A stretch of DNA of 64,000 nucleotides from contig NZ_CP136136.1 in NCBI RefSeq assembly GCF_038024875.1, positions 4,960,001-5,024,000 on the forward strand. The letters are read 5' to 3'. The translations under genes were made by a program, and so were the position numbers. This DNA is from Gordonia rubripertincta (lineage in GTDB: Bacteria > Actinomycetota > Actinomycetes > Mycobacteriales > Mycobacteriaceae). Below the pieces are notes generated by a model that saw only the letters and a list, made by a program, of their open reading frames with translations, did not search any database and was not told the origin of the DNA. Positions within the stretch are counted from its first letter, which is position 1. Each line of letters begins with the position of its first letter. Below, in pieces: positions 34,510 through 43,175 of the stretch.

Positions 34510-35724
34510 CTAGACCCGAATCCCCTTGCCGACCGTCACAACGCCACCGGCGCTGACGGAGAAGCGCTCCCGGTCGGCGTCGGGGTCGACGCCGAGTTGC
34601 TCGCCGTCGCCGACGACTACGTTCTTGTCGAGGATCGCCTTACGGACGACCGCCCCCTTGCCGATGCGTACGCCCGGCATGAGAACGCTGCCCTCGATGA
34701 TCGCCCCGTCCTCGACGAGGACGTTCGACGACAGCACCGAATTGCGAACGGTGCCACCCGAGATGATGCAGCCCGAACCGACCACCGAGTCCTCGGCCAC
34801 GCCGCCTTGGACGAACTTGGCCGGTGGGAGGTTGTGTGTCTCGCCGCGGATCGGCCAGCGGCCGTTGTAGAGGTTGAAGATCGGGTGCACGGACACGAGA
34901 TCCATGTGCGCCTCGTAGAACGCGTCGAGGGTTCCGACGTCGCGCCAGTAACCCTTGTCGCGCTCGGTGGCGCCCGGCACCTCGTTGTCCTTGAAGTCGT
35001 AGACGTAGGCGGTGTCGCGGGCGACGAACGCCGGGATGATGTCGCCGCCCATGTCGTGGTCGGAGTCGGAGTCGGCGGCGTCCTCGCGCAGCGCCTCGAC
35101 GAGCGCCTCGGTGGTGAACACGTAGTTGCCCATCGAGGCGAAGGTCGAGTCCGGGTCGTCCGGGGTTCCGGGCGGGTCGGCGGGCTTCTCCAGGAAGCGG
35201 GTGATCTTGCCGGAGGCGTCGGAGTCGATGCATCCGAAGGCGACCGCCTCCGCACGTGGCACGCGGATGCCGGCGACGGTCACGTCGGCACCGGACGCGA
35301 TGTGCGCCTCGACCATCTGCGACGGGTCCATGCGGTACACGTGATCGGCACCGAAGACCACGATGTACTCGGGTTGTTCATCGGTGATGAGGTTCATCGA
35401 CTGGAAGATCGCGTCGGCGCTGCCGGTGTACCACCGGGGTCCGAGGCGCTGCTGCGCGGGCACCGGCGTGATGTATTCCCCGTGGAAACCCGACGTCCAC
35501 CAGGTCTGCGAGATGTGCCGGTCCAGCGAATGCGACTTGTATTGCGTCAGCACGCATATGCGCTCATATCCGGCGTTGACCAGGTTCGACAGTACGAAGT
35601 CGATCAGCCGGTAGGCACCGCCGAAGGGCACCGCAGGCTTGGCCCGGTCCATTGTCAACGGGTAAAGGCGTTTGCCTTCGCCGCCTGCGAGGACGATGCC
35701 GAGGACGTGCGGCTGTGATCTCAC
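34510..35724 (-). CDS. glgC: glucose-1-phosphate adenylyltransferase
   Basis: 404 residues. VLGIVLAGGEGKRLYPLTMD then RAKPAVPFGG is the nucleotidyltransferase signature; YTGSADAI, FGADHVYRMD, and a C-terminal left-handed beta-helix (SVVGSGCIISGG and following) complete GlgC. It makes ADP-glucose for GlgM and glycogen synthesis. The GTG at 35724 has TAAGTT six bases ahead and no spaced ribosome site, so the mRNA is probably leaderless. Divergent from glgM. Corresponds to Rv1213. Confidence 0.95.
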   Translation of the reverse strand: MRSQPHVLGIVLAGGEGKRLYPLTMDRAKPAVPFGGAYRLIDFVLSNLVNAGYERICVLTQYKSHSLDRHISQTWWTSGFHGEYITPVPAQQRLGPRWYTGSADAIFQSMNLITDEQPEYIVVFGADHVYRMDPSQMVEAHIASGADVTVAGIRVPRAEAVAFGCIDSDASGKITRFLEKPADPPGTPDDPDSTFASMGNYVFTTEALVEALREDAADSDSDHDMGGDIIPAFVARDTAYVYDFKDNEVPGATERDKGYWRDVGTLDAFYEAHMDLVSVHPIFNLYNGRWPIRGETHNLPPAKFVQGGVAEDSVVGSGCIISGGTVRNSVLSSNVLVEDGAIIEGSVLMPGVRIGKGAVVRKAILDKNVVVGDGEQLGVDPDADRERFSVSAGGVVTVGKGIRV

Positions 35725-35837
35725 TCCCCCAACTTAACCGCGATCGACAGCCTCGGCCAGATGACAGCACCGACGGATTCGCGGCCGTGTTCGCACAGCG
35801 ATGGCGAACTGCCCGCGATGCCACTAGCGTCGTCATC
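35725..35837. promoter_or_regulatory. divergent leaderless promoters of glgC and glgM
   Basis: TAAGTT (35731-35736, minus strand) sits six bases before the glgC GTG, and TAGCGT (35825-35830) seven bases before the glgM ATG. Each is placed so that transcription starts at the first codon. Shared region suggests co-regulation. Confidence 0.55.
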
Positions 35838-37004
35838 ATGAGGGTGGCGATGATGACACGGGAGTATCCACCCGAGGTGTACGGCGGTGCCGGCGTACAC
35901 GTCACCGAATTGGTCCGTCACCTACGCGATCTCGCGACCGTCGACGTGCACTGCATGGGCGCCGAACGCGACACCGCAGCGGTCTATTCACCGGATCCGG
36001 GCCTGGCCGGGGCGAATGCGGCGATCACGACACTCTCCGCCGACCTGCGCATGGCAGTCGGGGCCGAAGGCGCTGACGTCGTGCACTCCCACACCTGGTA
36101 CACCGGCCTCGCCGGACACGTCGCCGCGCAGCTGTACGGTGTCCCGCACATCCTCACGGCGCATTCGCTCGAACCGTCACGCCCGTGGAAGGCCGAACAA
36201 CTCGGCGGTGGTTACCGGGTGTCGAGCTGGGTCGAACGCAACGCGGTCGAATACGCCGACGCGGTGATCGCGGTGAGCTCGGGCATGCGCAACGACGTCT
36301 GCAACACCTACCCACGCCTCGACCCCGAGCGGGTCCACGTGGTGCGCAACGGCATCGACACCACCCAGTGGTATCCCGTCGACGACCCCTTCGGGCCGGA
36401 GTCGACGCTCACCGCGCTCGGCGTCGACCCCCAGCGGCCGATCGTCGCTTTCGTCGGACGCATCACCAGGCAGAAGGGTGTCGCACATCTCGTCGCGGCC
36501 GCCCACGACTTCGCCCCCGACGTCCAGCTGGTGCTCTGCGCCGGTGCGCCCGACACCCCGGAGATCGGCGCCGAGATCGAGGCGGCGGTCGGCAGGCTGT
36601 CCGCGTCCCGGCCCGGTGTGCACTGGGTCCGGGAGATGCTGCCGCTGCCCCGCATCCGCGAGATCCTCACCGCGGCATCGGTCTTCGTGTGCCCGTCGGT
36701 GTACGAACCGCTGGGCATCGTGAACCTGGAGGCGATGGCCTGCGGAACCGCGGTCGTGGCCTCGGAGGTCGGCGGGATCCCCGAGGTGGTGCGCGATCAC
36801 GTCACCGGCCGGCTGGTGCCCTATGACCCCGTCGATCCGCAGACCTTCGAACACGACCTGTCTCAGACGGTGAACGCTGTCGTCGCCGACCCGATGATGG
36901 CGACGTCGATGGGTGCGGCGGGCCGCGAGCGTGCGGAGGCCGAGTTCTCGTGGGCCACGATCGCCGAACAGACCCTTGGGGTGTACAACTCGGTCCTTCG
37001 CTGA
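35838..37004 (+). CDS. glgM: alpha-maltose-1-phosphate synthase (GT4) GlgM
   Basis: 388 residues. GT4 glycosyltransferase: MMTREYPPEVYGGAGVHVTE, HSHTWYTGLAG, VGRITRQKGVAHLV, and the C-terminal SVYEPLGIVNLEAMACGTAV with the conserved E-x7-E. Equivalent to Rv1212c, which uses ADP-glucose and glucose-1-P to make maltose-1-phosphate for the GlgE route to alpha-glucan. Often annotated as glgA glycogen synthase. ATG 35838. Confidence 0.92.
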   Translation: MRVAMMTREYPPEVYGGAGVHVTELVRHLRDLATVDVHCMGAERDTAAVYSPDPGLAGANAAITTLSADLRMAVGAEGADVVHSHTWYTGLAGHVAAQLYGVPHILTAHSLEPSRPWKAEQLGGGYRVSSWVERNAVEYADAVIAVSSGMRNDVCNTYPRLDPERVHVVRNGIDTTQWYPVDDPFGPESTLTALGVDPQRPIVAFVGRITRQKGVAHLVAAAHDFAPDVQLVLCAGAPDTPEIGAEIEAAVGRLSASRPGVHWVREMLPLPRIREILTAASVFVCPSVYEPLGIVNLEAMACGTAVVASEVGGIPEVVRDHVTGRLVPYDPVDPQTFEHDLSQTVNAVVADPMMATSMGAAGRERAEAEFSWATIAEQTLGVYNSVLR

Positions 37005-37027
37005 CGCACCGCCTGCGCGGTAGGTGG

Positions 37028-37930
37028 TCAGTTCCCGGCGGTCGGACGGCAGGTCGTGACGACGACCGACAACGACACCTGCACCCGTCCGTCCCCGACG
37101 AATGCCTCAGCACGTGAGCGGATGTCGGCGTCCTCGGCGTGGAAGGCCGACGGGCCCATCGCGACGAGGTCGCCCACGGTCCGCGCATCGAGTTCGAGAA
37201 CGGAACGGACCGGCGACGAGTCGACGACCTCGAAACCGTCGGCGAAGGTGGCCTGCAGCCGCTGGGATTTGCCGGAGTCGACGCGCAGCATCTGCATCGG
37301 CTCGATGATCTCGGCGAGATGATCCGCGGCCGGGCTGACGACCACAAGACCTCCGCCGGGCTGCAGTACCCGCGCGAACTCGGCGGCATTGCGTGGCGCG
37401 AACACCGAGAGCGCAACGGTGGCAGCGTCATCGGCGATCGGTAGGCCGCGCCAGATGTCGGCGACGATCGCCGCGTGACTCGGAGCGCCGCGGGAGATCG
37501 CCCGCGCACAGAATTTGGAGAGGTCGATGCCGATCCCGCGGGCCGCGGTAGATGACGACGCGCCGGTGAGAGCAGTCACCGCGGCGCGAAGGTAGTGGCC
37601 CCCACCGGCTCCCGCATCCAGGACGACGGGTTTGTCGACGTTCGCGCCGAATTCGCGTGTCCGTTCGGCCACCGCGTCGAGAACCGGGTCGAAGAAGCCG
37701 GCTTCGTGGACCCGTGCGCGGGCCGCGACCATGGCCGCCGTGTCGGCACGTAAAGAACCCGAACGTCCGTCGAGCAGTGAGACATAACCCTGTCTGGCGA
37801 TGTCGAAGGAATGACCGTCACCGCAGCGGAGTGTTCCTCCACGCGGTGACGGCCGGGCCCCGGCTACGGCCGGGGAAGTCTCGTCGTGCCCGGTCCCGGG
37901 CGGCGCGGTCTCGAAAGGCCCGGTACACAC
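37028..37930 (-). CDS. 23S rRNA (guanine) methyltransferase, RlmA-like
   Basis: 300 residues from GTG 37930. CGDGHSFDIARQGYVSLL is the RlmA/TlrB N-terminal signature; VVLDAGAGGGHYL (about 101-113) is the SAM-binding motif I, and LSVFAPRNAAEFARVLQPGGG follows. Family members methylate G745/G748 of 23S rRNA. The first pair of zinc cysteines should be CPVC, but GTG 37930 begins at V-C; the preceding in-frame codons read L-L-R-C-P with no ATG, GTG or TTG back to a TGA. So either a CTG or other rare start is used or the zinc site is incomplete. Confidence 0.8.
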   Translation of the reverse strand: MCTGPFETAPPGTGHDETSPAVAGARPSPRGGTLRCGDGHSFDIARQGYVSLLDGRSGSLRADTAAMVAARARVHEAGFFDPVLDAVAERTREFGANVDKPVVLDAGAGGGHYLRAAVTALTGASSSTAARGIGIDLSKFCARAISRGAPSHAAIVADIWRGLPIADDAATVALSVFAPRNAAEFARVLQPGGGLVVVSPAADHLAEIIEPMQMLRVDSGKSQRLQATFADGFEVVDSSPVRSVLELDARTVGDLVAMGPSAFHAEDADIRSRAEAFVGDGRVQVSLSVVVTTCRPTAGN

Positions 37931-37971
37931 CGGGCATCGAAGCAGCTCGACGACGTCGGCGAGATCTCCGT

Positions 37972-38139
37972 TCAGCCGGTGACCCCGCGGAGTTCCTCAC
38001 CCAGTGCGGCGGCTTCGTCGGCGGTCAGCTCGACGACGAGACGACCTCCGCCCTCGATCGGAATCCGGACAACGATTCCACGCCCTTCCTTGGCCGCTTC
38101 GAGGGGGCCGTCCCCAGTACGTGGCTTCATTGCCGCCAT
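37972..38139 (-). CDS. DUF3117 small protein (Rv1211 type)
   Basis: 55 residues: MAAMKPRTGDGPLEAAKEGR, then GIVVRIPIEGGGRLVVEL and an acidic C-terminus. Highly conserved in mycobacteria (Rv1211, described as a calmodulin-like protein). GGGAG lies seven bases before ATG 38139. It precedes the rRNA methyltransferase gene in the same direction, so both are probably co-transcribed. Confidence 0.9.
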   Translation of the reverse strand: MAAMKPRTGDGPLEAAKEGRGIVVRIPIEGGGRLVVELTADEAAALGEELRGVTG

Positions 38140-38240
38140 TCTCAAGCTCCCTTCACAGTGTCCTGCTTTGAACATGATACGTGTCGTCGTCTCAATCGAA
38201 TGCGAGTGCGCGACACAAGCACGGTTCTGACGTGCTCCGA

Positions 38241-38687
38241 TCACCTGTCGGAGGACATCGACGGACCTGCCTCGCGCGTGGCGGAATTGGGGTCCGGATC
38301 GCCGTAAACCGCCTGTTCCCGGCTGTTCTCGGGGTTGTCGGCATCTTCTGCGGCAGCGTCCGGAACGTTCGTCGCGGCAGGGGTCACACCTGTCTTGGAC
38401 TCGCGCTCGCGGAGACGCGCGATGACCGTTCGAAGGTCGTCGACCTCGCGTGCGAGACGCGCCAGCGCCCAGTCGACCTCGGACTGCTTGTAACCCCGGA
38501 ACGTCTGCATGAAACGCAGCGCCCGGACGTCGTCGCCGCTGATCCCGACCGTCGGCAGACGGGTGAGGGTGGTGTCGGTTTCGACCGGGGGCAGATCCTC
38601 CCCGCGCCCGAACACGAACCAGACGATGGCGAACACTGCCCCGGCGACGAGCGCCATGATCAGCAGGTACAGCAGCAGGGTCTGCAT
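38241..38687 (-). CDS. membrane-anchored DivIVA-domain protein
   Basis: 148 residues. One N-terminal helix (TLLLYLLIMALVAGAVFAIV, about 3-22), then ALRFMQTFRGYKQSEVDWAL with ARLAREVDDLRTVIARLRER, a DivIVA-type motif followed by a short coiled coil, and a disordered acidic tail. Equivalent to Rv1209, the neighbour of gpgS. Probably a polar or septal envelope protein. The start could also be ATG 38696. The 3-methyladenine glycosylase gene found here in M. tuberculosis is absent. Confidence 0.82.
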   Translation of the reverse strand: MQTLLLYLLIMALVAGAVFAIVWFVFGRGEDLPPVETDTTLTRLPTVGISGDDVRALRFMQTFRGYKQSEVDWALARLAREVDDLRTVIARLRERESKTGVTPAATNVPDAAAEDADNPENSREQAVYGDPDPNSATREAGPSMSSDR

Positions 38688-38843
38688 ACGTCCCATCCTG
38701 ACAGACCGGCGTCGGGTGGCCCCGCGGCAGTCCGCCCCGTCCGGAGGCGAGGCCCCACACGAACCCCGGCGACACTGCGTCACGCCGAAGGCGTGTCACG
38801 GTGTCGCCGGGGTCGAGTGGTCGTCGGTGCCCTACGAGATCGC

Positions 38844-39857
38844 TTAGGAGGCCATCACCTTGGCATCGACGGAGCGGAGCGTGTTCATCGGCGGACGGTC
38901 CTCGAGGTAGACCTCGGTGGTGTGCGGGGTGAACGAGCCGTCGGACTCGGCGGTGAACTGGGTGAGTCCGACACCGGAGTCCTCGATGCCGCATCGCCGC
39001 ATGAGCGTGCCGACGATCTGTCGGCTCATGACGCCGAGTTCGATGAGCGGACGGTTGCGGTGGGTGCGAACGCCGAGGTTGACCTGTCCGATGCCGGCGA
39101 GACCGTACCGGTCGTAGGTGTCGATGAGGAGGCCGATCTCCACGCCGTAGCCGGGCGCGAACGGCACCGACGACAGCATCTCGCGGGTGCCTGCGTACTC
39201 ACCGCCGAGCGGCTGGAGAACCGCGGTGAGGTCGGGCTTCTGGGAGGCCAGCAACGGACGGGCGACGAGTTCGGTGACGCGACCGCCGCCGTTGGCGTCC
39301 TGGGTGCCGCCGGTCCGCAGCGGGCGGCGGTAGTAGCCCTTCACCAGATGGATCTCCGGGTTCACCAGGAGCGGTCCGAGCATCTTCGGCACGAACGCCG
39401 GGTCCGGGTCGATCAGGTCGGAGTCGACGAAGGCGATGATGTCGCCGGTGGTCGCGGCGATCGAACGCCACAGCACCTCACCCTTGCCCTTGACGGGTTC
39501 GAGTTCGGGTACCGCCTCTTCACGGCTGATGACCTGCGCGCCGGCGGCGAGAGCACGCTCGGCGGTGGCATCGGTGGAGCCCGAGTCGAGGACGATGAGT
39601 TCGTCGACGAGCGTGCCGTACAGCGGCATTATCGAGGCGATCACGTCGGCGACGGTCTCCTCCTCGTTCAGCGCGGGGAGCACCACCGAGACGGTGCGAC
39701 CGGCCTTTGCGGCGACGAGTTCGTCGATGGTCCAGTCCGGCTGTTCCCAGGTGTGGGTTGCCGACCACTGCCGCTTGGTACCCAGAGCCTCGGCCGGCGT
39801 CGGCCAGACGGCGCCCTTGTCGCGAGTGATGGGGTTACGTCGCTTCTGCTTGGTCAT
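38844..39857 (-). CDS. gpgS: glucosyl-3-phosphoglycerate synthase
   Basis: 337 residues, GT81 family. VSVVLPALNEEETVADVIAS, LDSGSTDAT, FVDSDLIDPDP (metal-binding D-x-D), VKGYYRRPL and QPLGGEYAGTREML are all present. It transfers glucose from UDP-glucose to 3-phosphoglycerate, first step of the methylglucose lipopolysaccharide that regulates fatty acid synthesis in mycobacteria. ATG 39857 overlaps the folP2 stop (ATGA). Equivalent to Rv1208. Confidence 0.95.
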   Translation of the reverse strand: MTKQKRRNPITRDKGAVWPTPAEALGTKRQWSATHTWEQPDWTIDELVAAKAGRTVSVVLPALNEEETVADVIASIMPLYGTLVDELIVLDSGSTDATAERALAAGAQVISREEAVPELEPVKGKGEVLWRSIAATTGDIIAFVDSDLIDPDPAFVPKMLGPLLVNPEIHLVKGYYRRPLRTGGTQDANGGGRVTELVARPLLASQKPDLTAVLQPLGGEYAGTREMLSSVPFAPGYGVEIGLLIDTYDRYGLAGIGQVNLGVRTHRNRPLIELGVMSRQIVGTLMRRCGIEDSGVGLTQFTAESDGSFTPHTTEVYLEDRPPMNTLRSVDAKVMAS

Positions 39858-40735
39858 GCAAGTCCCCTGACTGTTCGGGCGGGCGGTCTCGTTCCCGCGA
39901 TGGCAGCGACCATGTCGACCACACGACGGGTGGCGGCGACCTCGTGTACGCGAAAGATCCGGGCGCCTTCGGCGGCGGCCAGAGCAGTCGCGGCGAGAGT
40001 TCCTTCCAACCGTTGCTCCAGGTCTGTACCCAGAGTCTCCCCCACGAAATCCTTGTTGCTCAGCGCCATCAGGACCGGCCAGCCCGTATTAACAAGATCT
40101 TTCACACCGCGTAACAGAGCGAGCCCGTGGTGAGTGTTCTTGCCGAAATCATGCGTCGGGTCGATAACGATCGCGTCTCGATGTACGCCCGCAGCCAGAG
40201 CCCGTTCGGCCGCCCCGGTCACCTCGGCGAGCACATCGGCCACCACCGCGTCGACGGAATCGCCGTAGGAGACCCGGTGCGGACGGGTCCGGACGACGGC
40301 GCCGCCGGTGTGCGAACACACGATCCCCGCGCCGCGTTCGGCGGCCACCGCGACGACCTCGGGATCGAATCCGGCCCACGTGTCGTTGATGAGATCGGCC
40401 CCCGCCGCGCACGCCTGGTCGGCGACCTCGCTGCGCCACGTGTCGACGCTGATCAGCACATCCGGGTGGCGCTCGCGGATCCACGCGATCATCGGCACCA
40501 CGCGAGCCGCCTCGGTCGTCGCGTCGACCTCCTCGCCGGGCCCTGCCTTCACCCCGCCGACATCGATGATGTCGGCACCTTCGGCGACCACCTGGTCGAC
40601 GCGCCGCTGCGCGGCGGTGTCGTCGAAGCTGGCGCCACGGTCGTAGAAGGAGTCGGGGGTGCGGTTGACGATCGCCATGACCAGCGCGCGGTCGGTGGCC
40701 ACCGGACGACCGCACAGGGTCGGCGAAACGGTCAT
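39854..40735 (-). CDS. folP2: dihydropteroate synthase homologue FolP2
   Basis: 293 residues with the DHPS TIM barrel: VMAIVNRTPDSFYDRGASFD, LISVDTWRSEVADQA, DLINDTWAG and RVHEVAATRRVVDM. In the second loop the usual GGESTRPG is replaced by GGVKAGPGEEV, as in mycobacterial FolP2, which was reported not to act as a synthase in M. leprae. Its location between fadD6 and gpgS, with 4-base overlaps on both sides, points to another role. Equivalent to Rv1207. Confidence 0.9.
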   Translation of the reverse strand: MTVSPTLCGRPVATDRALVMAIVNRTPDSFYDRGASFDDTAAQRRVDQVVAEGADIIDVGGVKAGPGEEVDATTEAARVVPMIAWIRERHPDVLISVDTWRSEVADQACAAGADLINDTWAGFDPEVVAVAAERGAGIVCSHTGGAVVRTRPHRVSYGDSVDAVVADVLAEVTGAAERALAAGVHRDAIVIDPTHDFGKNTHHGLALLRGVKDLVNTGWPVLMALSNKDFVGETLGTDLEQRLEGTLAATALAAAEGARIFRVHEVAATRRVVDMVAAIAGTRPPARTVRGLA

Positions 40736-42561
40736 CCCTTGGGAACCTTGGCGGCTGCCACGTCGTCCGGGTAATCCTCGTAGTACTCCACGTAGCCCTT
40801 CTCCTTGCCGACCAGCACGTAGACCTTATCGGCCTCGGCGTCGGCATAACCTTCCTTACGGAGTTCGACCTTACGGTTCTTGAACGTCGAGGTCTGCTCG
40901 AAGTCGTCGACGATCCGCACGAACAGCGGAACCGCATACGACGGCAGCGCCTTGTAGAGGTGTTCGGCGAGCCGCTTCGGCTCGAGGTCGGCGCCGTCGC
41001 GCAGCTTGATCGCCACCATCCCCGCGCGGCCGTCGGTGCCGGGCACCTCGACGCCATAGGCCACCGACTGGGCCACCGCGTCGTAGGAATCGACCGCACC
41101 CTCGACCTCGGTGGTGGCCACGTTCTCACCCTTCCAGCGGAAGGTGTCGCCGAGGCGGTCGACGAAGGAGATGTGCGCGAAGCCCTGGTCGCGGACGAGG
41201 TCGCCCGAGTTGAAGTACGAGTCGCCCTTCTTGAAGGCGTCGCGCACGATCTTCTTCTCGGTCTCCTCTTCGTCGGTGTAACCGTCGACCGGGACGCGGT
41301 TGGAGATCTGCGCGAGCAACAGACCCGTCCCGCCCTTACCGACCTCGGTCAGCCGTCCCTCGGCGTTGCGCTTGGGGTTGCCCTCCTCGTCGTACTCCAC
41401 GATCTTGTACGGCAGCGGGCAGAAGCCGGCCGTTTTGTCGACGGTGAAGGCGTTGACGAAGGCCAGGTTGAGTTCGCTGGCGCCGTAGAACTCGACGACG
41501 CGGTCCACGCCGAACCGCTCGCGGAACTCGTCCCAGATATCGGGGCGCATCCCGTTGCCGACCACGGTGCGGACCGAGTGCTGCCGGTCGGTGGGTTTCT
41601 CCGGCTGCGCCAGCAGGTAGCGGCACAGCTCACCGATGTAACAGAAGGCGGTGGCGCGGTTGAGGATCACGTCGTCCCAGAACTTCGACGCCGAGAACGA
41701 CCTGCCGATCGCGAAGCACGCGCCCGACGCCAGCACCGACGACAGCGACACCGACAGTGCGTTGTTGTGGTAGAGCGGCAGCGGCACGTACATGGTGTCG
41801 CTGTGGCGCAGCCGAACCGCGAGGCCGCCGATTCCCGAGAAGCTGGCCAGCCACCGGTTGTGGCTCATCACGCTGGCCTTGGGCATGCCGGTGGTGCCCG
41901 AGGTGAAGATGTAGAAGGCCTTGGTCGAGGCCGGCAGTTGTGAGGTGATCTCCGGATCGGTGTCCGGCTTGTCCTCGGCGGCGGCGTCGAATTCGGCGAA
42001 GTCGAAGACATGATCGGGCAGCGCCGATTCCGGGATCGACTCGAAGGCCTCGGCACAGTCCGGATCGTGGACGAGGACCGTGGCCCCGAGCAGCTTGACC
42101 GAGTGCTCGAGGACATCCCCGCGTTGGTTGTAGTTCAGCATCCCGGCGATCGCGCCGATCTTCACCGTCGCCAGCATCAGCAGCAGATCGGTGGTGTTGT
42201 TCTTGGAGAGCAGGGCGACCACGTCGCCCTTGCCGACGCCGGCATCGGAAAGGACTGCGGCATAACGGTTCACACGGCGATTGGCCTCACCGTAGGTGGT
42301 CGTGCGTCCCTCGAACCGGACGAACGGACGGTCCGGATGAGCGTTGGCCAGCTTCTGGAAGACCGAGCCGATCGTCTTCCGCGCCTCCGGCGGGCGTCGG
42401 ATGAGGCCCGGTGCGTGCTTGATCATCCCGGTCGCGTGTGGCGCCATCTTCACCACGCCGCGCAGGAGATCCCCCACCCCGACTGTCTTCACCGCGTCCT
42501 GGTTCGAACCGTCCGTCTTCGAGTCCGTCTGGACGTCCTTGGGCTGGGTCTCTGGGGACAT
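40732..42561 (-). CDS. fadD6: long-chain acyl-CoA synthetase FadD6
   Basis: 609 residues. AMP-binding core: YIFTSGTTGMPKASVMSH (P-loop, about 213-230), FYGASELNLAFVNAF, GDLVRDQGFAHISFVDRLGD, FRWKGENVATTEVEG and the catalytic lysine near STFKNRKVELRK. It resembles FATP-like FadD6 (Rv1206), which activates fatty acids during uptake. GGAGG lies four bases ahead of the ATG. First gene of the fadD6-folP2-gpgS operon. Confidence 0.93.
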   Translation of the reverse strand: MSPETQPKDVQTDSKTDGSNQDAVKTVGVGDLLRGVVKMAPHATGMIKHAPGLIRRPPEARKTIGSVFQKLANAHPDRPFVRFEGRTTTYGEANRRVNRYAAVLSDAGVGKGDVVALLSKNNTTDLLLMLATVKIGAIAGMLNYNQRGDVLEHSVKLLGATVLVHDPDCAEAFESIPESALPDHVFDFAEFDAAAEDKPDTDPEITSQLPASTKAFYIFTSGTTGMPKASVMSHNRWLASFSGIGGLAVRLRHSDTMYVPLPLYHNNALSVSLSSVLASGACFAIGRSFSASKFWDDVILNRATAFCYIGELCRYLLAQPEKPTDRQHSVRTVVGNGMRPDIWDEFRERFGVDRVVEFYGASELNLAFVNAFTVDKTAGFCPLPYKIVEYDEEGNPKRNAEGRLTEVGKGGTGLLLAQISNRVPVDGYTDEEETEKKIVRDAFKKGDSYFNSGDLVRDQGFAHISFVDRLGDTFRWKGENVATTEVEGAVDSYDAVAQSVAYGVEVPGTDGRAGMVAIKLRDGADLEPKRLAEHLYKALPSYAVPLFVRIVDDFEQTSTFKNRKVELRKEGYADAEADKVYVLVGKEKGYVEYYEDYPDDVAAAKVPKG

Positions 42562-42638
42562 GTGGCCTCCGCTCTCCGCTGGGCGTCGTGAGTGCCCCGC
42601 GCACTCACCGCGCTACCTTACCGGCCGGTAGGGAGTTC

Positions 42639-43175
42639 CTACCGCTGTGTCGCCAACTCGACAGCCTCGTCGACGGAGGCCGTGACCAACAGTCGATCCA
42701 ACGATCGCTGGGAGACGAATCCGGTTGTCGACAACTCTCGCAGCCAGCCGAGGAGCGGCGCGTAGAAATCAAAAGGATCGAGCAGGACCACCGGCTTCTC
42801 GTGCATGCCCAGGTACCCACCCGTCCAGGTCTCGAACAGCTCCTCGAGGGTTCCGATACCCCCGGGGAGCGTGATGAAACCGTCCGCGCGCTCGTCCATG
42901 AGGCGCTTGCGTTCACGCATGGTCTCGGTGATGACCAGTTCGTCGGACCCGAGGTCGGCGACCTCGCGCTCGATCAACGCCTTCGGGATGATGCCGATGG
43001 TGTGGCCGCCCGCCGCGCGCGCCGACGTGACCAGCGCACCCATCATGGAGACGTTGCCGCCGCCGGAGACGACGGTGTGGCCCGCACCTGCGAGCGCCAC
43101 CCCCACCTCGGAGGCGAGATCGAGGAAGCGTTGCTCGACGGGACCGGACGCGCAGTAGACACAGACGGCACTCAC
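42639..43175 (-). CDS. LOG family protein (cytokinin riboside 5'-monophosphate phosphoribohydrolase type)
   Basis: 178 residues from GTG 43175, overlapping the upstream LOG gene (GTGA). VCVYCASGPVEQRF, VVSGGGNVSMMGA, RKRLMDERADGFITLPGGIG with TLEELFE is the LOG signature. Equivalent to Rv1205, a LOG enzyme that releases cytokinins in M. tuberculosis. Active-site R-x-x-M-x-x-x-A and PGGxGTxxE are intact. Confidence 0.92.
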   Translation of the reverse strand: MSAVCVYCASGPVEQRFLDLASEVGVALAGAGHTVVSGGGNVSMMGALVTSARAAGGHTIGIIPKALIEREVADLGSDELVITETMRERKRLMDERADGFITLPGGIGTLEELFETWTGGYLGMHEKPVVLLDPFDFYAPLLGWLRELSTTGFVSQRSLDRLLVTASVDEAVELATQR

